DNA from: Streptomyces sp. LUP30
GTDB taxonomy: Bacteria > Actinomycetota > Actinomycetes > Streptomycetales > Streptomycetaceae
Length of the DNA stretch: 60,025 nt
Reading direction: 5' to 3'
Assembly (NCBI RefSeq): GCF_001746365.1
Contig: NZ_MJAJ01000053.1
Span: 25,016-85,040, forward strand
Part shown: piece by piece, positions 34,430 to 41,672 of the stretch
Layout: every line of letters begins with the position of its first letter
Position numbering within the stretch: position 1 is the first letter of the stretch
Made by a program: the position numbers and the translations under genes
Notes under the pieces: model-generated
What the model was told of the DNA's origin: nothing
Seen by the model: the letters and a program-made list of their open reading frames with translations, nothing else
Database searches by the model: none

Positions 34430-34490
34430 GCGTGCCGACGGCGCAGCGCGGGCGGTAGCGGTGCGGGGGAGCGGACGCGGCTGACGTGAT

Positions 34491-34958
34491 CTACGGCTCG
34501 CCCCACTCGGGGACGCACATCATGCGGTGAGCCGGCACGACGGGCTCGCTCGGCAGCGGATCGATTCCACGGACCCGTACGGCCACGATGTCCGTGGGGA
34601 CGGGGGATCGGCCCGGAAGCCTCGTCAGACGCCATCTGAAGGCCTCTGGGACGTCCTTGGCGGGCAACTCCATCATGGCGAGGCTCACCCACCGGTCGTA
34701 GTTGGTGGGATATACGCGGACCGATGCGCCGCATTCGTGGCACATCAGTGGCCCGATCCATGCCACGTCGTCGGGTTCGGGATCCGGTCTCGGCGCGGCT
34801 GTGGCCCCGTCGGCTTCGGCCATCTCGTTGGCGAAGGTGTTCCAGCACCTCTCGCAGTAGCTCGCCATGAGGCCGAACCGCCCGCGCTCACGCACGGTGT
34901 GGTCCGTCCCCCCGCAGCGATGGCATGCCAACTGGTCACGATCCCGAATCGCCCCCAT
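34491..34958 (-). CDS. Zinc-ribbon-like hypothetical protein (DUF6083-like)
   Basis: Protein of 155 residues with three Cx2C pairs: CHRCGG at the N-terminus, YCERCW and CHECGA. They suggest two zinc ribbons. The segment YPTNYDRWVSLAMMELPAKDVPEAFRWRL resembles the Streptomyces DUF6083 family, a recollection not a search. Such genes are scattered in accessory regions. It has lower GC flanks and sits next to the tRNA pair, so horizontal acquisition is possible. No function assigned. Confidence 0.72.
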   Translation of the reverse strand: MGAIRDRDQLACHRCGGTDHTVRERGRFGLMASYCERCWNTFANEMAEADGATAAPRPDPEPDDVAWIGPLMCHECGASVRVYPTNYDRWVSLAMMELPAKDVPEAFRWRLTRLPGRSPVPTDIVAVRVRGIDPLPSEPVVPAHRMMCVPEWGEP

Positions 34959-35100
34959 GTGTTTGAGTGTGAGCGAATCTGACGGGATCCCAGTAGGTCG
35001 CGATTTGGCCTCGTCCGGCGATCACGTGCGCACGGTCGTCGGTGGGCGGCGTCGGTCGGCTGTGGTCCAAGCCGTGCAGCGATGCCGGGAGCCGACCCCG

Positions 35101-35295
35101 GTGAGCGGTCGCGTCGCCAAGGGTCGGAAGAAGAAGCCGAAGCCGAAGCCGGAACCGAAGCCGATGGAAAAGAAAGATCCGAAGCCCAAGAGGTACGCGG
35201 GGGACGCCCGGGGACGCGGGGGCCGTGCCGGACTGAACACGGCGCCGGAAAAGGATAAGGGCCGGGCGGAGAATTCACTCTCCGCCCGGCCCTGA
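35101..35295 (+). CDS. Possible small lysine-rich basic protein
   Basis: A GTG-started frame of 64 codons encodes a very basic peptide: SGRVAKGRKKKPKPKPEPKP, then KKDPKPKRYAGDARGRGGRAG. The lysine/proline repeats recall short nucleic-acid-binding tails. Against it: no clear ribosome site, and its last 12 codons are the terminator stem. The frame is open further upstream to 34867. Could be chance in purine-rich DNA. Confidence 0.35.
   Translation: MSGRVAKGRKKKPKPKPEPKPMEKKDPKPKRYAGDARGRGGRAGLNTAPEKDKGRAENSLSARP
35258..35293. terminator. Terminator of tRNA-Gly, perfect 15-bp stem
   Basis: Arms AGGGCCGGGCGGAGA / TCTCCGCCCGGCCCT with a 6-nt AT-rich loop, 12 nt past the tRNA-Gly 3' end on the minus strand. 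Confidence 0.85.
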
Positions 35296-35304
35296 GCCGT
35301 ACAG

Positions 35305-35375
35305 AGCGGGCGACGGGAATCGAACCCGCGTAGCTAGTTTGGAAGACTAGTGCTCTACCATTGAGCTACGCCCGC
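35305..35375 (-). tRNA. tRNA-Gly (anticodon TCC)
   Basis: Read on the minus strand: acceptor GCGGGCG / CGCCCGC with discriminator T, D-arm GCTCAATGGTAGAGC, anticodon stem CTAGT/ACTAG with loop CTTCCAA, and T-arm GGGTTCGATTCCC. 71 nt, no encoded CCA. Decodes GGA/GGG. Confidence 0.97.
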
Positions 35376-35542
35376 ACACACCGCGCCGCAGGTCAGTGGA
35401 CCGCGGCACTGCAGGCATCGTAGCGGGTCGGCGGCCTGTGTCGCACACCGCCTTTTCCCGCCCCCGTCGCGCACCGCCCGAAGGCTCGGTGAATGCGGCG
35501 GTCAGAGGGCCTGCGGGCATGTAGCCTACGTGTCGCACCAGA

Positions 35543-35616
35543 CGGGGTGTGGCGCAGCTTGGTAGCGCGTCCGCTTTGGGAGCGGAAGGCCGTGGGTTCA
35601 AATCCCGCCACCCCGA
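35543..35616 (+). tRNA. tRNA-Pro (anticodon TGG)
   Basis: Acceptor CGGGGTG / CACCCCG with discriminator A, D-arm GCGCAGCTTGGTAGCGC, anticodon stem CCGCT/AGCGG with loop TTTGGGA, and T-arm GGGTTCAAATCCC. The next three bases are CCA, so the 3' end is encoded to 35619. Divergent from tRNA-Gly with 167 nt between. Confidence 0.97.
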
Positions 35617-35680
35617 CCATCGGCCGCGGTCGTCGCCGACCGTCACCGGCCACCTGTGCGGTCACCTCGCTTGATCGCCT

Positions 35681-35709
35681 TTGGGGCGTGTCGTCGCTGC
35701 CGTTACTAT
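35681..35709 (+). promoter_or_regulatory. Candidate promoter of tig
   Basis: TTGGGG (35681-35686) and TACTAT (35704-35709) spaced by 17 nt, about 115 nt before the tig start. A housekeeping-sigma-like -10 with a partial -35. Confidence 0.45.
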
Positions 35710-35823
35710 GCAAGCTGCACGCCCGTGCGTCCTCGTTCTCCGAAGTCCTCCGGGCGGCGAATCCATCGGAGCCGGTCTGGCTCCGGTAGAAACCAAGAAG
35801 TCAGCCCCCAAGGAGACCGAACC

Positions 35824-37224
35824 GTGAAGAGCGCCGTGGAGACCCTGAACCCGACCCGGGTTCGGCTCAGCATCGAGGTGCCCTTCGAGGAGCTCAAGGA
35901 CAGCCTCGACGCGGCGTACAAGAAGATCAACCAGCAGGTCACGGTGAAGGGCTTCCGCAAGGGCAAGATCCCCGCCCGGGTCATCGACCAGCGCTTCGGC
36001 CGTGGCGCCGTGCTGGAGGAGGCCGTCAACGACGCGCTGCCGAAGTTCTACACGGAGGCGGTCAACGAGGCGGAGATCGACGTCCTCGGCCAGCCCGAGG
36101 TCGACATCACGGAGCTGAAGGACGGCGAGACGCTGAACTTCACCGCCGAGGTCGACGTGCGTCCCGCCCTGGAGCTCCCCGAGGACTTCTCCTCCATCGA
36201 GGTCGAGGTCGACGCCGTCGAGGTCACCGAAGAAGACATCGACAAGTCGGTCGAGCAGCTCCGCGAGCGCTTCGCCTCGACCTCCCCGGTCGAGCGCGCC
36301 GCCGAGGACGGCGACGTCGTGACGGTGGACCTGGAGGCCAAGGTCGACGGCGAAATCCTGGAGGACGGCGTCGCGAGCGGCGTCTCCTACACCATCGGCT
36401 CCGGTGAGCTGCTGGACGGCATCGACGAGGCCGTCAAGGGCCTGGAGGCCGGTGGCGAGACCACCTTCACCTCCGAGCTGAAGGGCGGCTCCGCGGCCGG
36501 CAAGGAGGCCGAGGTCACCGTCAAGGTCACCCAGGTCGCCGCCCGTGAGCTCCCCGAGCTGGACGACGAGTTCGCGCAGCTCGCCTCCGAGTTCGACACC
36601 CTCGACGAGCTGAAGGCCGACAGCCGCAAGCGCCTCGAGAACATGAAGCAGTACGACCAGGCCACGCAGGCCCAGGAGCGCGTCCTGGAGAAGCTGCTGG
36701 AGCTCGTCGAGGTGCCCGTCCCCGAGAAGCTCCTCGAGGACGAGGTCAACACCCGCAAGCACAACCTGGAGCACCACCAGCTCGGCCAGATGGGCCTCGA
36801 CCTCGACAAGTACCTGGAGATCCAGGGCAAGACCGCCGAGGAGTTCGAGACCGAGACCCGTGAGGCCGCGGTCAAGGGCATCAAGACCCAGTTCGTGCTC
36901 GACGAGCTCGTCAAGCGCGAGAAGCTGAACGTCAACCAGGAGGAGCTCACCGAGCACCTCATGCGCCGTGCCGCCTCCTCCGGCATGTCCCCCGACCAGT
37001 TCGCCCAGGCGGTCGTCGAGGGCGGTCAGGTCCCGCTGCTGGTCGGCGAGGTCGCCCGCGGCAAGGCGCTGGCCACGGTCGTCGAGTCCGCCACGGTGAA
37101 GGACACCAACGGCGAGGTCATCGACCTGGACGACGAGGACGACGAGAGCACGGAGCCCGCGGAGGCCGCCGCCGAGGCGGAGACCTCCGAGACGGAGTCC
37201 TCCGAGGAGAAGACCGAGAGCTGA
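35824..37224 (+). CDS. tig: Trigger factor (ribosome-associated chaperone, PPIase)
   Basis: Ribosome-bound chaperone that meets nascent chains at the exit tunnel; 466 residues. The ribosome-binding signature GFRKGKIP is at residues 43-50. The FKBP-type PPIase domain follows (about 160-240, GDVVTVDLEAKVDGEILEDGVA), then the long helical C-terminal domain. The tail is highly acidic (DLDDEDDESTEPAEAAAEAE). Start GTG 35824 with GGAG eight bases upstream; the frame is open further upstream but without a ribosome site. It heads the tig/clpP1/clpP2/clpX protein-quality-control block but is separated from clpP1 by a strong terminator. Confidence 0.97.
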   Translation: MKSAVETLNPTRVRLSIEVPFEELKDSLDAAYKKINQQVTVKGFRKGKIPARVIDQRFGRGAVLEEAVNDALPKFYTEAVNEAEIDVLGQPEVDITELKDGETLNFTAEVDVRPALELPEDFSSIEVEVDAVEVTEEDIDKSVEQLRERFASTSPVERAAEDGDVVTVDLEAKVDGEILEDGVASGVSYTIGSGELLDGIDEAVKGLEAGGETTFTSELKGGSAAGKEAEVTVKVTQVAARELPELDDEFAQLASEFDTLDELKADSRKRLENMKQYDQATQAQERVLEKLLELVEVPVPEKLLEDEVNTRKHNLEHHQLGQMGLDLDKYLEIQGKTAEEFETETREAAVKGIKTQFVLDELVKREKLNVNQEELTEHLMRRAASSGMSPDQFAQAVVEGGQVPLLVGEVARGKALATVVESATVKDTNGEVIDLDDEDDESTEPAEAAAEAETSETESSEEKTES

Positions 37225-37255
37225 AGGGCCTCGCGTCGCCTCTGACGCAGAGCAC

Positions 37256-37292
37256 GAGGGGCCCCGGAGCGGCGATCGCTCCGGGGCCCCTC
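37256..37292 (+). terminator. Terminator of tig, perfect 16-bp stem
   Basis: Arms GAGGGGCCCCGGAGCG / CGCTCCGGGGCCCCTC with a GCGAT loop, 31 nt after the tig stop. It insulates the clpP operon. Confidence 0.85.
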
Positions 37293-37313
37293 CGTCGTCC
37301 GCGCCCCCGGGCG

Positions 37314-37331
37314 ACTACGCCCCCGGCGAAC
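37314..37331 (+). promoter_or_regulatory. Candidate ClgR-binding site upstream of clpP1
   Basis: ACTACGCCCCCGGCGAAC fits the actinobacterial ClgR consensus WNNWCGCYNANRGCGWWS at every defined position but one. It lies about 90 nt before the clpP1 start and upstream of a possible -10, as expected for an activator. ClgR control of clpP1P2 is established in Streptomyces. Confidence 0.6.
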
Positions 37332-37369
37332 ACTCTCCTCTCCGGGATTCCCCGACGGGACCCGCGCGT

Positions 37370-37375
37370 TAGGGT
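37370..37375 (+). promoter_or_regulatory. Candidate -10 of clpP1 (TAGGGT)
   Basis: Fits TANNNT, lies 39 nt downstream of the ClgR-like box and 46 nt before the GTG start. No recognisable -35, consistent with an activator-dependent promoter. Confidence 0.4.
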
Positions 37376-37421
37376 CCATGAGTACGAGGGCAGGGGAGTC
37401 CCCGAGCCCCAGGCAGTACAC

Positions 37422-38081
37422 GTGAGACGGCCCGGCGCCGTCGTAAGACGAGCAGGTGGATACGTGACGAATCTGATGCCCTCCGCCGCCGGCGAGCCTT
37501 CCATCGGTGGCCTCGGCGACCAGGTCTACAACCGGCTGCTCGGCGAGCGGATCATCTTCCTCGGCCAGGCGGTCGACGACGACATCGCCAACAAGATCAC
37601 CGCACAGTTGCTGCTCCTTGCCGCCGACCCGGACAAGGACATCTACCTCTACATCAACAGCCCCGGCGGCTCCATCACGGCCGGCATGGCGATCTACGAC
37701 ACCATGCAGTTCATCAAGAACGACGTGGTGACCATCGCCATGGGCCTGGCCGCCTCCATGGGCCAGTTCCTGCTCAGCGCGGGCACCCCCGGCAAGCGCT
37801 TCGCGCTGCCGAACGCCGAGATCCTGATCCACCAGCCCTCCGCGGGCCTGGCCGGGTCGGCCTCGGACATCAAGATCCACGCCGAGCGGCTGCTGCACAC
37901 CAAGAAGCGCATGGCGGAGCTGACCTCGCAGCACACCGGCCAGTCGGTCGAGCAGATCACCCGCGACTCGGACCGCGACCGGTGGTTCGACGCGTTCGAG
38001 GCCAAGGAGTACGGCCTCATCGACGACGTCATCCCGACGGCCGCCGGCATGCCGGGCGGCGGCGGTACCGGGGCGGCCTGA
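37422..38081 (+). CDS. clpP1: ATP-dependent Clp protease proteolytic subunit ClpP1
   Basis: Serine peptidase subunit of the Clp machine, 219 residues. Catalytic Ser112 in MGLAASMGQ, His137 in LIHQPSAG, and Asp in EYGLIDD are present. Oxyanion/structural motif YINSPGGS is intact. In Streptomyces ClpP1 assembles with ClpP2 into one mixed tetradecamer. The start is GTG 37422; GTG 37464 (VTNLMPSAAG) has a better AGGTGG ribosome site and is a credible alternative. It is followed by clpP2 after an unusually long C-rich spacer. Confidence 0.97.
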   Translation: MRRPGAVVRRAGGYVTNLMPSAAGEPSIGGLGDQVYNRLLGERIIFLGQAVDDDIANKITAQLLLLAADPDKDIYLYINSPGGSITAGMAIYDTMQFIKNDVVTIAMGLAASMGQFLLSAGTPGKRFALPNAEILIHQPSAGLAGSASDIKIHAERLLHTKKRMAELTSQHTGQSVEQITRDSDRDRWFDAFEAKEYGLIDDVIPTAAGMPGGGGTGAA

Positions 38082-38313
38082 GGGTCACCCCTGACGGCGG
38101 CAGGGCCGCCCAGGGCGCTCCCCGGAGCTCCCTGAGCCCCTGACCCCTTCCGGCGCCCCAGAAGTCCGCTGAGGCCTCCCGGAGGCCCAGGAAGCCCCCC
38201 GGGGCTCCCGGGCCACCCGGAGCCTCCCAGCGGGCGCCGGGGGCCCCGGAAGCCGTCGGAGCCCCTCTCCAGCCCCTCCAGCCACCGCCCCAGCCCCCTT
38301 TTCAGGAGACACC
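38082..38313. other. C-rich spacer between clpP1 and clpP2
   Basis: No gene: the sequence is dominated by CCC/CCCC runs and GAGCCC/GGAGCC motifs on the plus strand, G-runs on the minus strand. It is much longer than the usual few bases between clpP1 and clpP2. A normal ribosome site (CAGGAGACACC) ends it. Confidence 0.6.
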
Positions 38314-38994
38314 GTGAACGACTTCCCCGGCAGCGGCATCTACGCCCGCACCGAGGCCGAATACACCGGACCCCGCGCCGAGTCCCGCTACGTCATCCCG
38401 CGCTTCGTCGAGCGCACCTCCCAGGGCATCCGCGAGTACGACCCGTACGCGAAGCTGTTCGAGGAGCGCGTGATCTTCCTCGGCGTGCAGATCGACGACG
38501 CCTCCGCCAACGACGTCATGGCGCAGCTGCTGTGCCTGGAGTCGATGGACCCCGACCGGGACATCTCGGTCTACATCAACAGCCCCGGCGGCTCCTTCAC
38601 GGCGCTGACCGCGATCTACGACACCATGCAGTTCGTGAAGCCCGACATCCAGACGGTCTGCATGGGCCAGGCGGCCTCCGCCGCCGCGATCCTGCTGGCC
38701 GCCGGCACGCCGGGCAAGCGGATGGCGCTGCCGAACGCGCGCGTGCTGATCCACCAGCCGTACAGTGAGACCGGCCGCGGTCAGGTCTCCGACCTGGAGA
38801 TCGCCGCCAACGAGATCCTCCGGATGCGCGCGCAGCTGGAGGACATGCTGGCCAAGCACTCGACCACGCCGATCGAGAAGATCCGCGAGGACATCGAGCG
38901 CGACAAGATCCTCACGGCCGAGGACGCGCTGTCGTACGGCCTGATCGACCAGATCATCTCCACCCGGAAGATGAACAACGAGTCTCTGCGTTGA
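38314..38994 (+). CDS. clpP2: ATP-dependent Clp protease proteolytic subunit ClpP2
   Basis: Second ClpP subunit, 226 residues. Catalytic Ser122 in MGQAASAAAI, His147 in LIHQPYSE and Asp in SYGLIDQI are present. The N-terminal extension (about 45 residues, to DPYAKLF) fits the processed propeptide of actinobacterial ClpP2. Starts at GTG with CAGGAG upstream. Co-transcribed with clpP1 and presumed to form the heteromeric barrel that docks ClpX. A long imperfect hairpin follows before clpX. Confidence 0.97.
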   Translation: MNDFPGSGIYARTEAEYTGPRAESRYVIPRFVERTSQGIREYDPYAKLFEERVIFLGVQIDDASANDVMAQLLCLESMDPDRDISVYINSPGGSFTALTAIYDTMQFVKPDIQTVCMGQAASAAAILLAAGTPGKRMALPNARVLIHQPYSETGRGQVSDLEIAANEILRMRAQLEDMLAKHSTTPIEKIREDIERDKILTAEDALSYGLIDQIISTRKMNNESLR

Positions 38995-39007
38995 CGTTCG
39001 GAGTCGT

Positions 39008-39083
39008 CCCGTTCGGGCCCCCTCGGCACGGTGTGACACGGTCCACGTCGCAGTGAACCGTGCCAAGGGGGGCCCGAACGGGG
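39008..39083 (+). terminator. Long hairpin between clpP2 and clpX
   Basis: About 24 base pairs with one bulge: left arm starts CCCGTTCGGGCCCCC, right arm ends GGGGGGCCCGAACGGG; the loop is about 24 nt. Suggests clpX has its own promoter. Confidence 0.7.
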
Positions 39084-39175
39084 GGCCAGGCAAGGTACCG
39101 TCGGAATAAGGCAGCACCAGGAGCCGCTGGATTCGTAAGCGTCCAGTCGTCTCCCAGGCGAAGGGGAAGCACACC

Positions 39176-40465
39176 GTGGCACGCATCGGTGACGGCGGCG
39201 ATCTGCTCAAGTGCTCGTTCTGCGGCAAGAGCCAGAAGCAGGTCAAGAAGCTCATCGCAGGGCCCGGTGTGTACATCTGCGACGAGTGCATCGACCTCTG
39301 CAACGAGATCATCGAGGAAGAACTCGCGGAGACGAGCGAGGTCCGCTGGGAGGAACTCCCCAAGCCGCGCGAGATCTACGAGTTCCTCGAGGGCTACGTG
39401 GTGGGCCAGGAGCCCGCCAAGAAGGCTCTGTCGGTCGCGGTGTACAACCACTACAAGCGCGTCCAGGCCGGTGAGAACGGCGGAGCCCAAAGCCGCGAGG
39501 ACGCCATCGAGTTGGCGAAGTCCAACATCCTCCTGCTCGGCCCCACGGGCTCGGGCAAGACGCTGCTCGCGCAGACCCTGGCGCGCATGCTGAACGTCCC
39601 GTTCGCGATCGCCGACGCCACGGCCCTCACCGAGGCCGGTTACGTCGGCGAGGACGTCGAGAACATCCTGCTGAAGCTGATCCAGGCCGCCGACTACGAC
39701 GTCAAGAAGGCCGAGACCGGGATCATCTACATCGACGAGATCGACAAGGTCGCGAGGAAGAGCGAGAACCCCTCCATCACGCGCGACGTGTCGGGCGAGG
39801 GCGTCCAGCAGGCGCTGCTGAAGATCCTGGAGGGCACCACCGCCTCGGTCCCGCCGCAGGGCGGCCGCAAGCACCCGCACCAGGAGTTCATCCAGATCGA
39901 CACCACCAACGTGCTGTTCATCGTGGGCGGCGCGTTCTCGGGGCTGGAGAAGATCATCGAGACCCGGGCCGGCGCCAAGGGCATCGGCTTCGGCGCGACG
40001 ATCCGCTCCAAGCGCGAGCTGGAGTCCAAGGACCAGTTCGAGGCCGTCATGCCCGAGGACCTGGTCAAGTTCGGCATGATCCCGGAGTTCATCGGCCGTC
40101 TGCCGGTCATCACCTCGGTCCACAACCTGGACCGCGAGGCGCTCCTGCAGATCCTGATCGAGCCGCGCAACGCGCTCGTCAAGCAGTACCAGCGGCTCTT
40201 CGAACTCGACGGCGTGGAGCTGGACTTCGAGCGCGAGGCCCTGGAGGCCATCGCCGACCAGGCCATCCTCCGCCAGACCGGCGCCCGCGGCCTGCGCGCC
40301 ATCATGGAGGAGGTCCTCCAGGCGGTGATGTACGAGGTCCCGTCGCGCAAGGACGTGGCACGCGTCGTCATCACGGCGGACGTGGTGCTCTCCAACGTCA
40401 ACCCGACCCTGATCCCCCGCGACGCCCGCGGCGGCCGCGGGCCGGGCGAGGCGAAGACCGCCTAG
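39176..40465 (+). CDS. clpX: ATP-dependent Clp protease ATP-binding subunit ClpX
   Basis: AAA+ unfoldase of 429 residues that feeds substrates to ClpP. The N-terminal C4 zinc-binding domain reads CSFCGK...YICDECIDLC (residues 12-43). Walker A GPTGSGKT (about 122-129), Walker B IIYIDEIDK and sensor/Arg-finger region EFIGRLPVI are intact. The ClpP-docking loop of the IGF type is visible as KGIGFGA. Start GTG with AGGGGAAGC upstream. It ends at a very strong terminator shared with the convergent gene. Confidence 0.98.
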   Translation: MARIGDGGDLLKCSFCGKSQKQVKKLIAGPGVYICDECIDLCNEIIEEELAETSEVRWEELPKPREIYEFLEGYVVGQEPAKKALSVAVYNHYKRVQAGENGGAQSREDAIELAKSNILLLGPTGSGKTLLAQTLARMLNVPFAIADATALTEAGYVGEDVENILLKLIQAADYDVKKAETGIIYIDEIDKVARKSENPSITRDVSGEGVQQALLKILEGTTASVPPQGGRKHPHQEFIQIDTTNVLFIVGGAFSGLEKIIETRAGAKGIGFGATIRSKRELESKDQFEAVMPEDLVKFGMIPEFIGRLPVITSVHNLDREALLQILIEPRNALVKQYQRLFELDGVELDFEREALEAIADQAILRQTGARGLRAIMEEVLQAVMYEVPSRKDVARVVITADVVLSNVNPTLIPRDARGGRGPGEAKTA

Positions 40466-40472
40466 GCGGCAT

Positions 40473-40524
40473 CCGTACGAGGAAGGGCCCCGGTCATCCC
40501 CGACCGGGGCCCTTCCTCGTACGG
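40473..40524. terminator. Bidirectional terminator with perfect 23-bp stem
   Basis: Left arm 40473-40495 and right arm 40502-40524 are exact reverse complements with a 6-nt ATCCCC loop, lying between convergent clpX and the PGY-rich membrane protein gene. Confidence 0.9.
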
Positions 40525-40546
40525 CCGATGCACGCGGGCCGCCGCG

Positions 40547-41536
40547 TCACACCCCGACGCGGATCTGGTCGCGCAGCTTCGTGGTGATGTCGATCGCGAC
40601 GTCCTTGGTGACGCCCTTCGTGGCGTCGCCCGGCGACACCATGGCGATGGTGCTGTAGTCCGCCCAGGCGCAGAACCAGTCGGTCTTCTCCTGCTTGGTG
40701 ACCGCGTTCTTCCCCTTGGCCGCCTGGCACTTCATGACCGCGCCGTCCAGGTCGGCCTTCTCGGGCTCGCCCACCAGCTCGCCCTTCTCGGCGCCGGCGG
40801 AGCCGGAAGAGCTCGCCTCGGACGACTTCTTGAAGTTGGCGAAGAACAGGTCCAGCGTCTTCTGCGGGTCGGCGATCGTGCCGTAGGCGCCGGCGAAGGT
40901 GATGGTCTTGGAGGTGGCCAGCTCGGACGCGTCGGGCGCGGTGCTCGGGTCGGCCGGGTCGTATCCGCTCAGGTCCGCCGTCGTGTAGACGCCGATCACG
41001 GACTTGCCGTCCTGGACACCGGTCTTGGCCAGGTCGGCGGCCGAGTCCTTGCCGGCGCTCGCACCGTCGTTCGAGACCCGGTTGTAGTCGGTGAGGGCGG
41101 TCCCCGGGGTGGTCAGCTTGTGCGCGCCGTCGTCCTTGAGACCGCCGGCGCCGCCGCCTCCGCCGATCACGAAGTACGCGCCCACGCCGATCGCGGCGAC
41201 GACAGCGACCGCGCCGACGACGATGCCGGCCGTCTTCTTGCCGCGGCCGCCCGCCGGCGGCTGCGGGACGCCGTAGGGAGGCTGGCCGTAGGGCGGCTGC
41301 TGACCGTACGGGGGCTGGCCGTACGGCGGCTGCTGCCCGTAGGGCGGGGTCTGCGGGGGCACGCCCTGCGGGGGCTGCGCCGGGTAGCCGTAGCCGGGCT
41401 GCGGGGCGGGAGGCTGCTGGGGGTAGCCGTAGCCGGGCTGCGGCGCCTGCGGCGGCTGACCGTACGGACCGGGCTGCCCGTACGGTCCGGGCTGCTGGGG
41501 CTGCCCGCCGTACGGGCCCGGCTGGTTGTGACTCAT
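40547..41536 (-). CDS. Membrane protein with Pro/Gly/Tyr/Gln-rich N-terminus
   Basis: Hypothetical protein of 329 residues. The first about 95 residues are a cytoplasmic low-complexity tail of QPPYGQPPYG and QPGYGYPQQ units. One TM helix (TAGIVVGAVAVVAAIGVGAYFVI) follows at about 102-125, then a Gly-rich turn and an external domain of about 200 residues with two cysteines (MKCQAAKG and DWFCAWAD) likely to form a disulfide. The layout is that of many actinobacterial membrane proteins; function unknown. It is divergent from valS and convergent with clpX. Confidence 0.88.
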   Translation of the reverse strand: MSHNQPGPYGGQPQQPGPYGQPGPYGQPPQAPQPGYGYPQQPPAPQPGYGYPAQPPQGVPPQTPPYGQQPPYGQPPYGQQPPYGQPPYGVPQPPAGGRGKKTAGIVVGAVAVVAAIGVGAYFVIGGGGGAGGLKDDGAHKLTTPGTALTDYNRVSNDGASAGKDSAADLAKTGVQDGKSVIGVYTTADLSGYDPADPSTAPDASELATSKTITFAGAYGTIADPQKTLDLFFANFKKSSEASSSGSAGAEKGELVGEPEKADLDGAVMKCQAAKGKNAVTKQEKTDWFCAWADYSTIAMVSPGDATKGVTKDVAIDITTKLRDQIRVGV

Positions 41537-41660
41537 TCCTGGGTTCCCCTCCAGATGCTTATGCGTTTTTCACATCCTGGCTCAAAGCCCACACCTGCAC
41601 GGCGGCGGGGGCCCCACCGTTACAGAGGAAACACGTTTCGGGACCGCGCGGTGACACCCC

Positions 41661-41666
41661 TAAACT
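41661..41666 (+). promoter_or_regulatory. -10 element TAAACT, predicted leaderless valS transcript
   Basis: TAAACT ends 6 nt before the GTG start (TAAACTGGGCCCGTG). No ribosome site is present. The folC start has nearly the same 15-mer. Confidence 0.6.
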
Positions 41667-41672
41667 GGGCCC

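Larger units (their letters stand above)
34959..35304. other. 346-bp gap left of tRNA-Gly
   Basis: No gene is certain. It contains a short lysine-rich frame (listed separately) and the tRNA-Gly terminator. The purine-rich AAG/CCG stretch at 35125-35190 is compositionally unlike the surroundings. Confidence 0.5.

Noticed and set aside
38085..38339. Minus-strand 84-codon ORF in the clpP1-clpP2 spacer
   Set aside because: Gly/Pro/Arg-rich product of a C-rich spacer, running into clpP2 coding sequence; no ribosome site.
41537..41672. T-box riboswitch upstream of valS
   Set aside because: The gap to the divergent gene is only 136 nt, has no T-box sequence, and the promoter appears to leave no leader.
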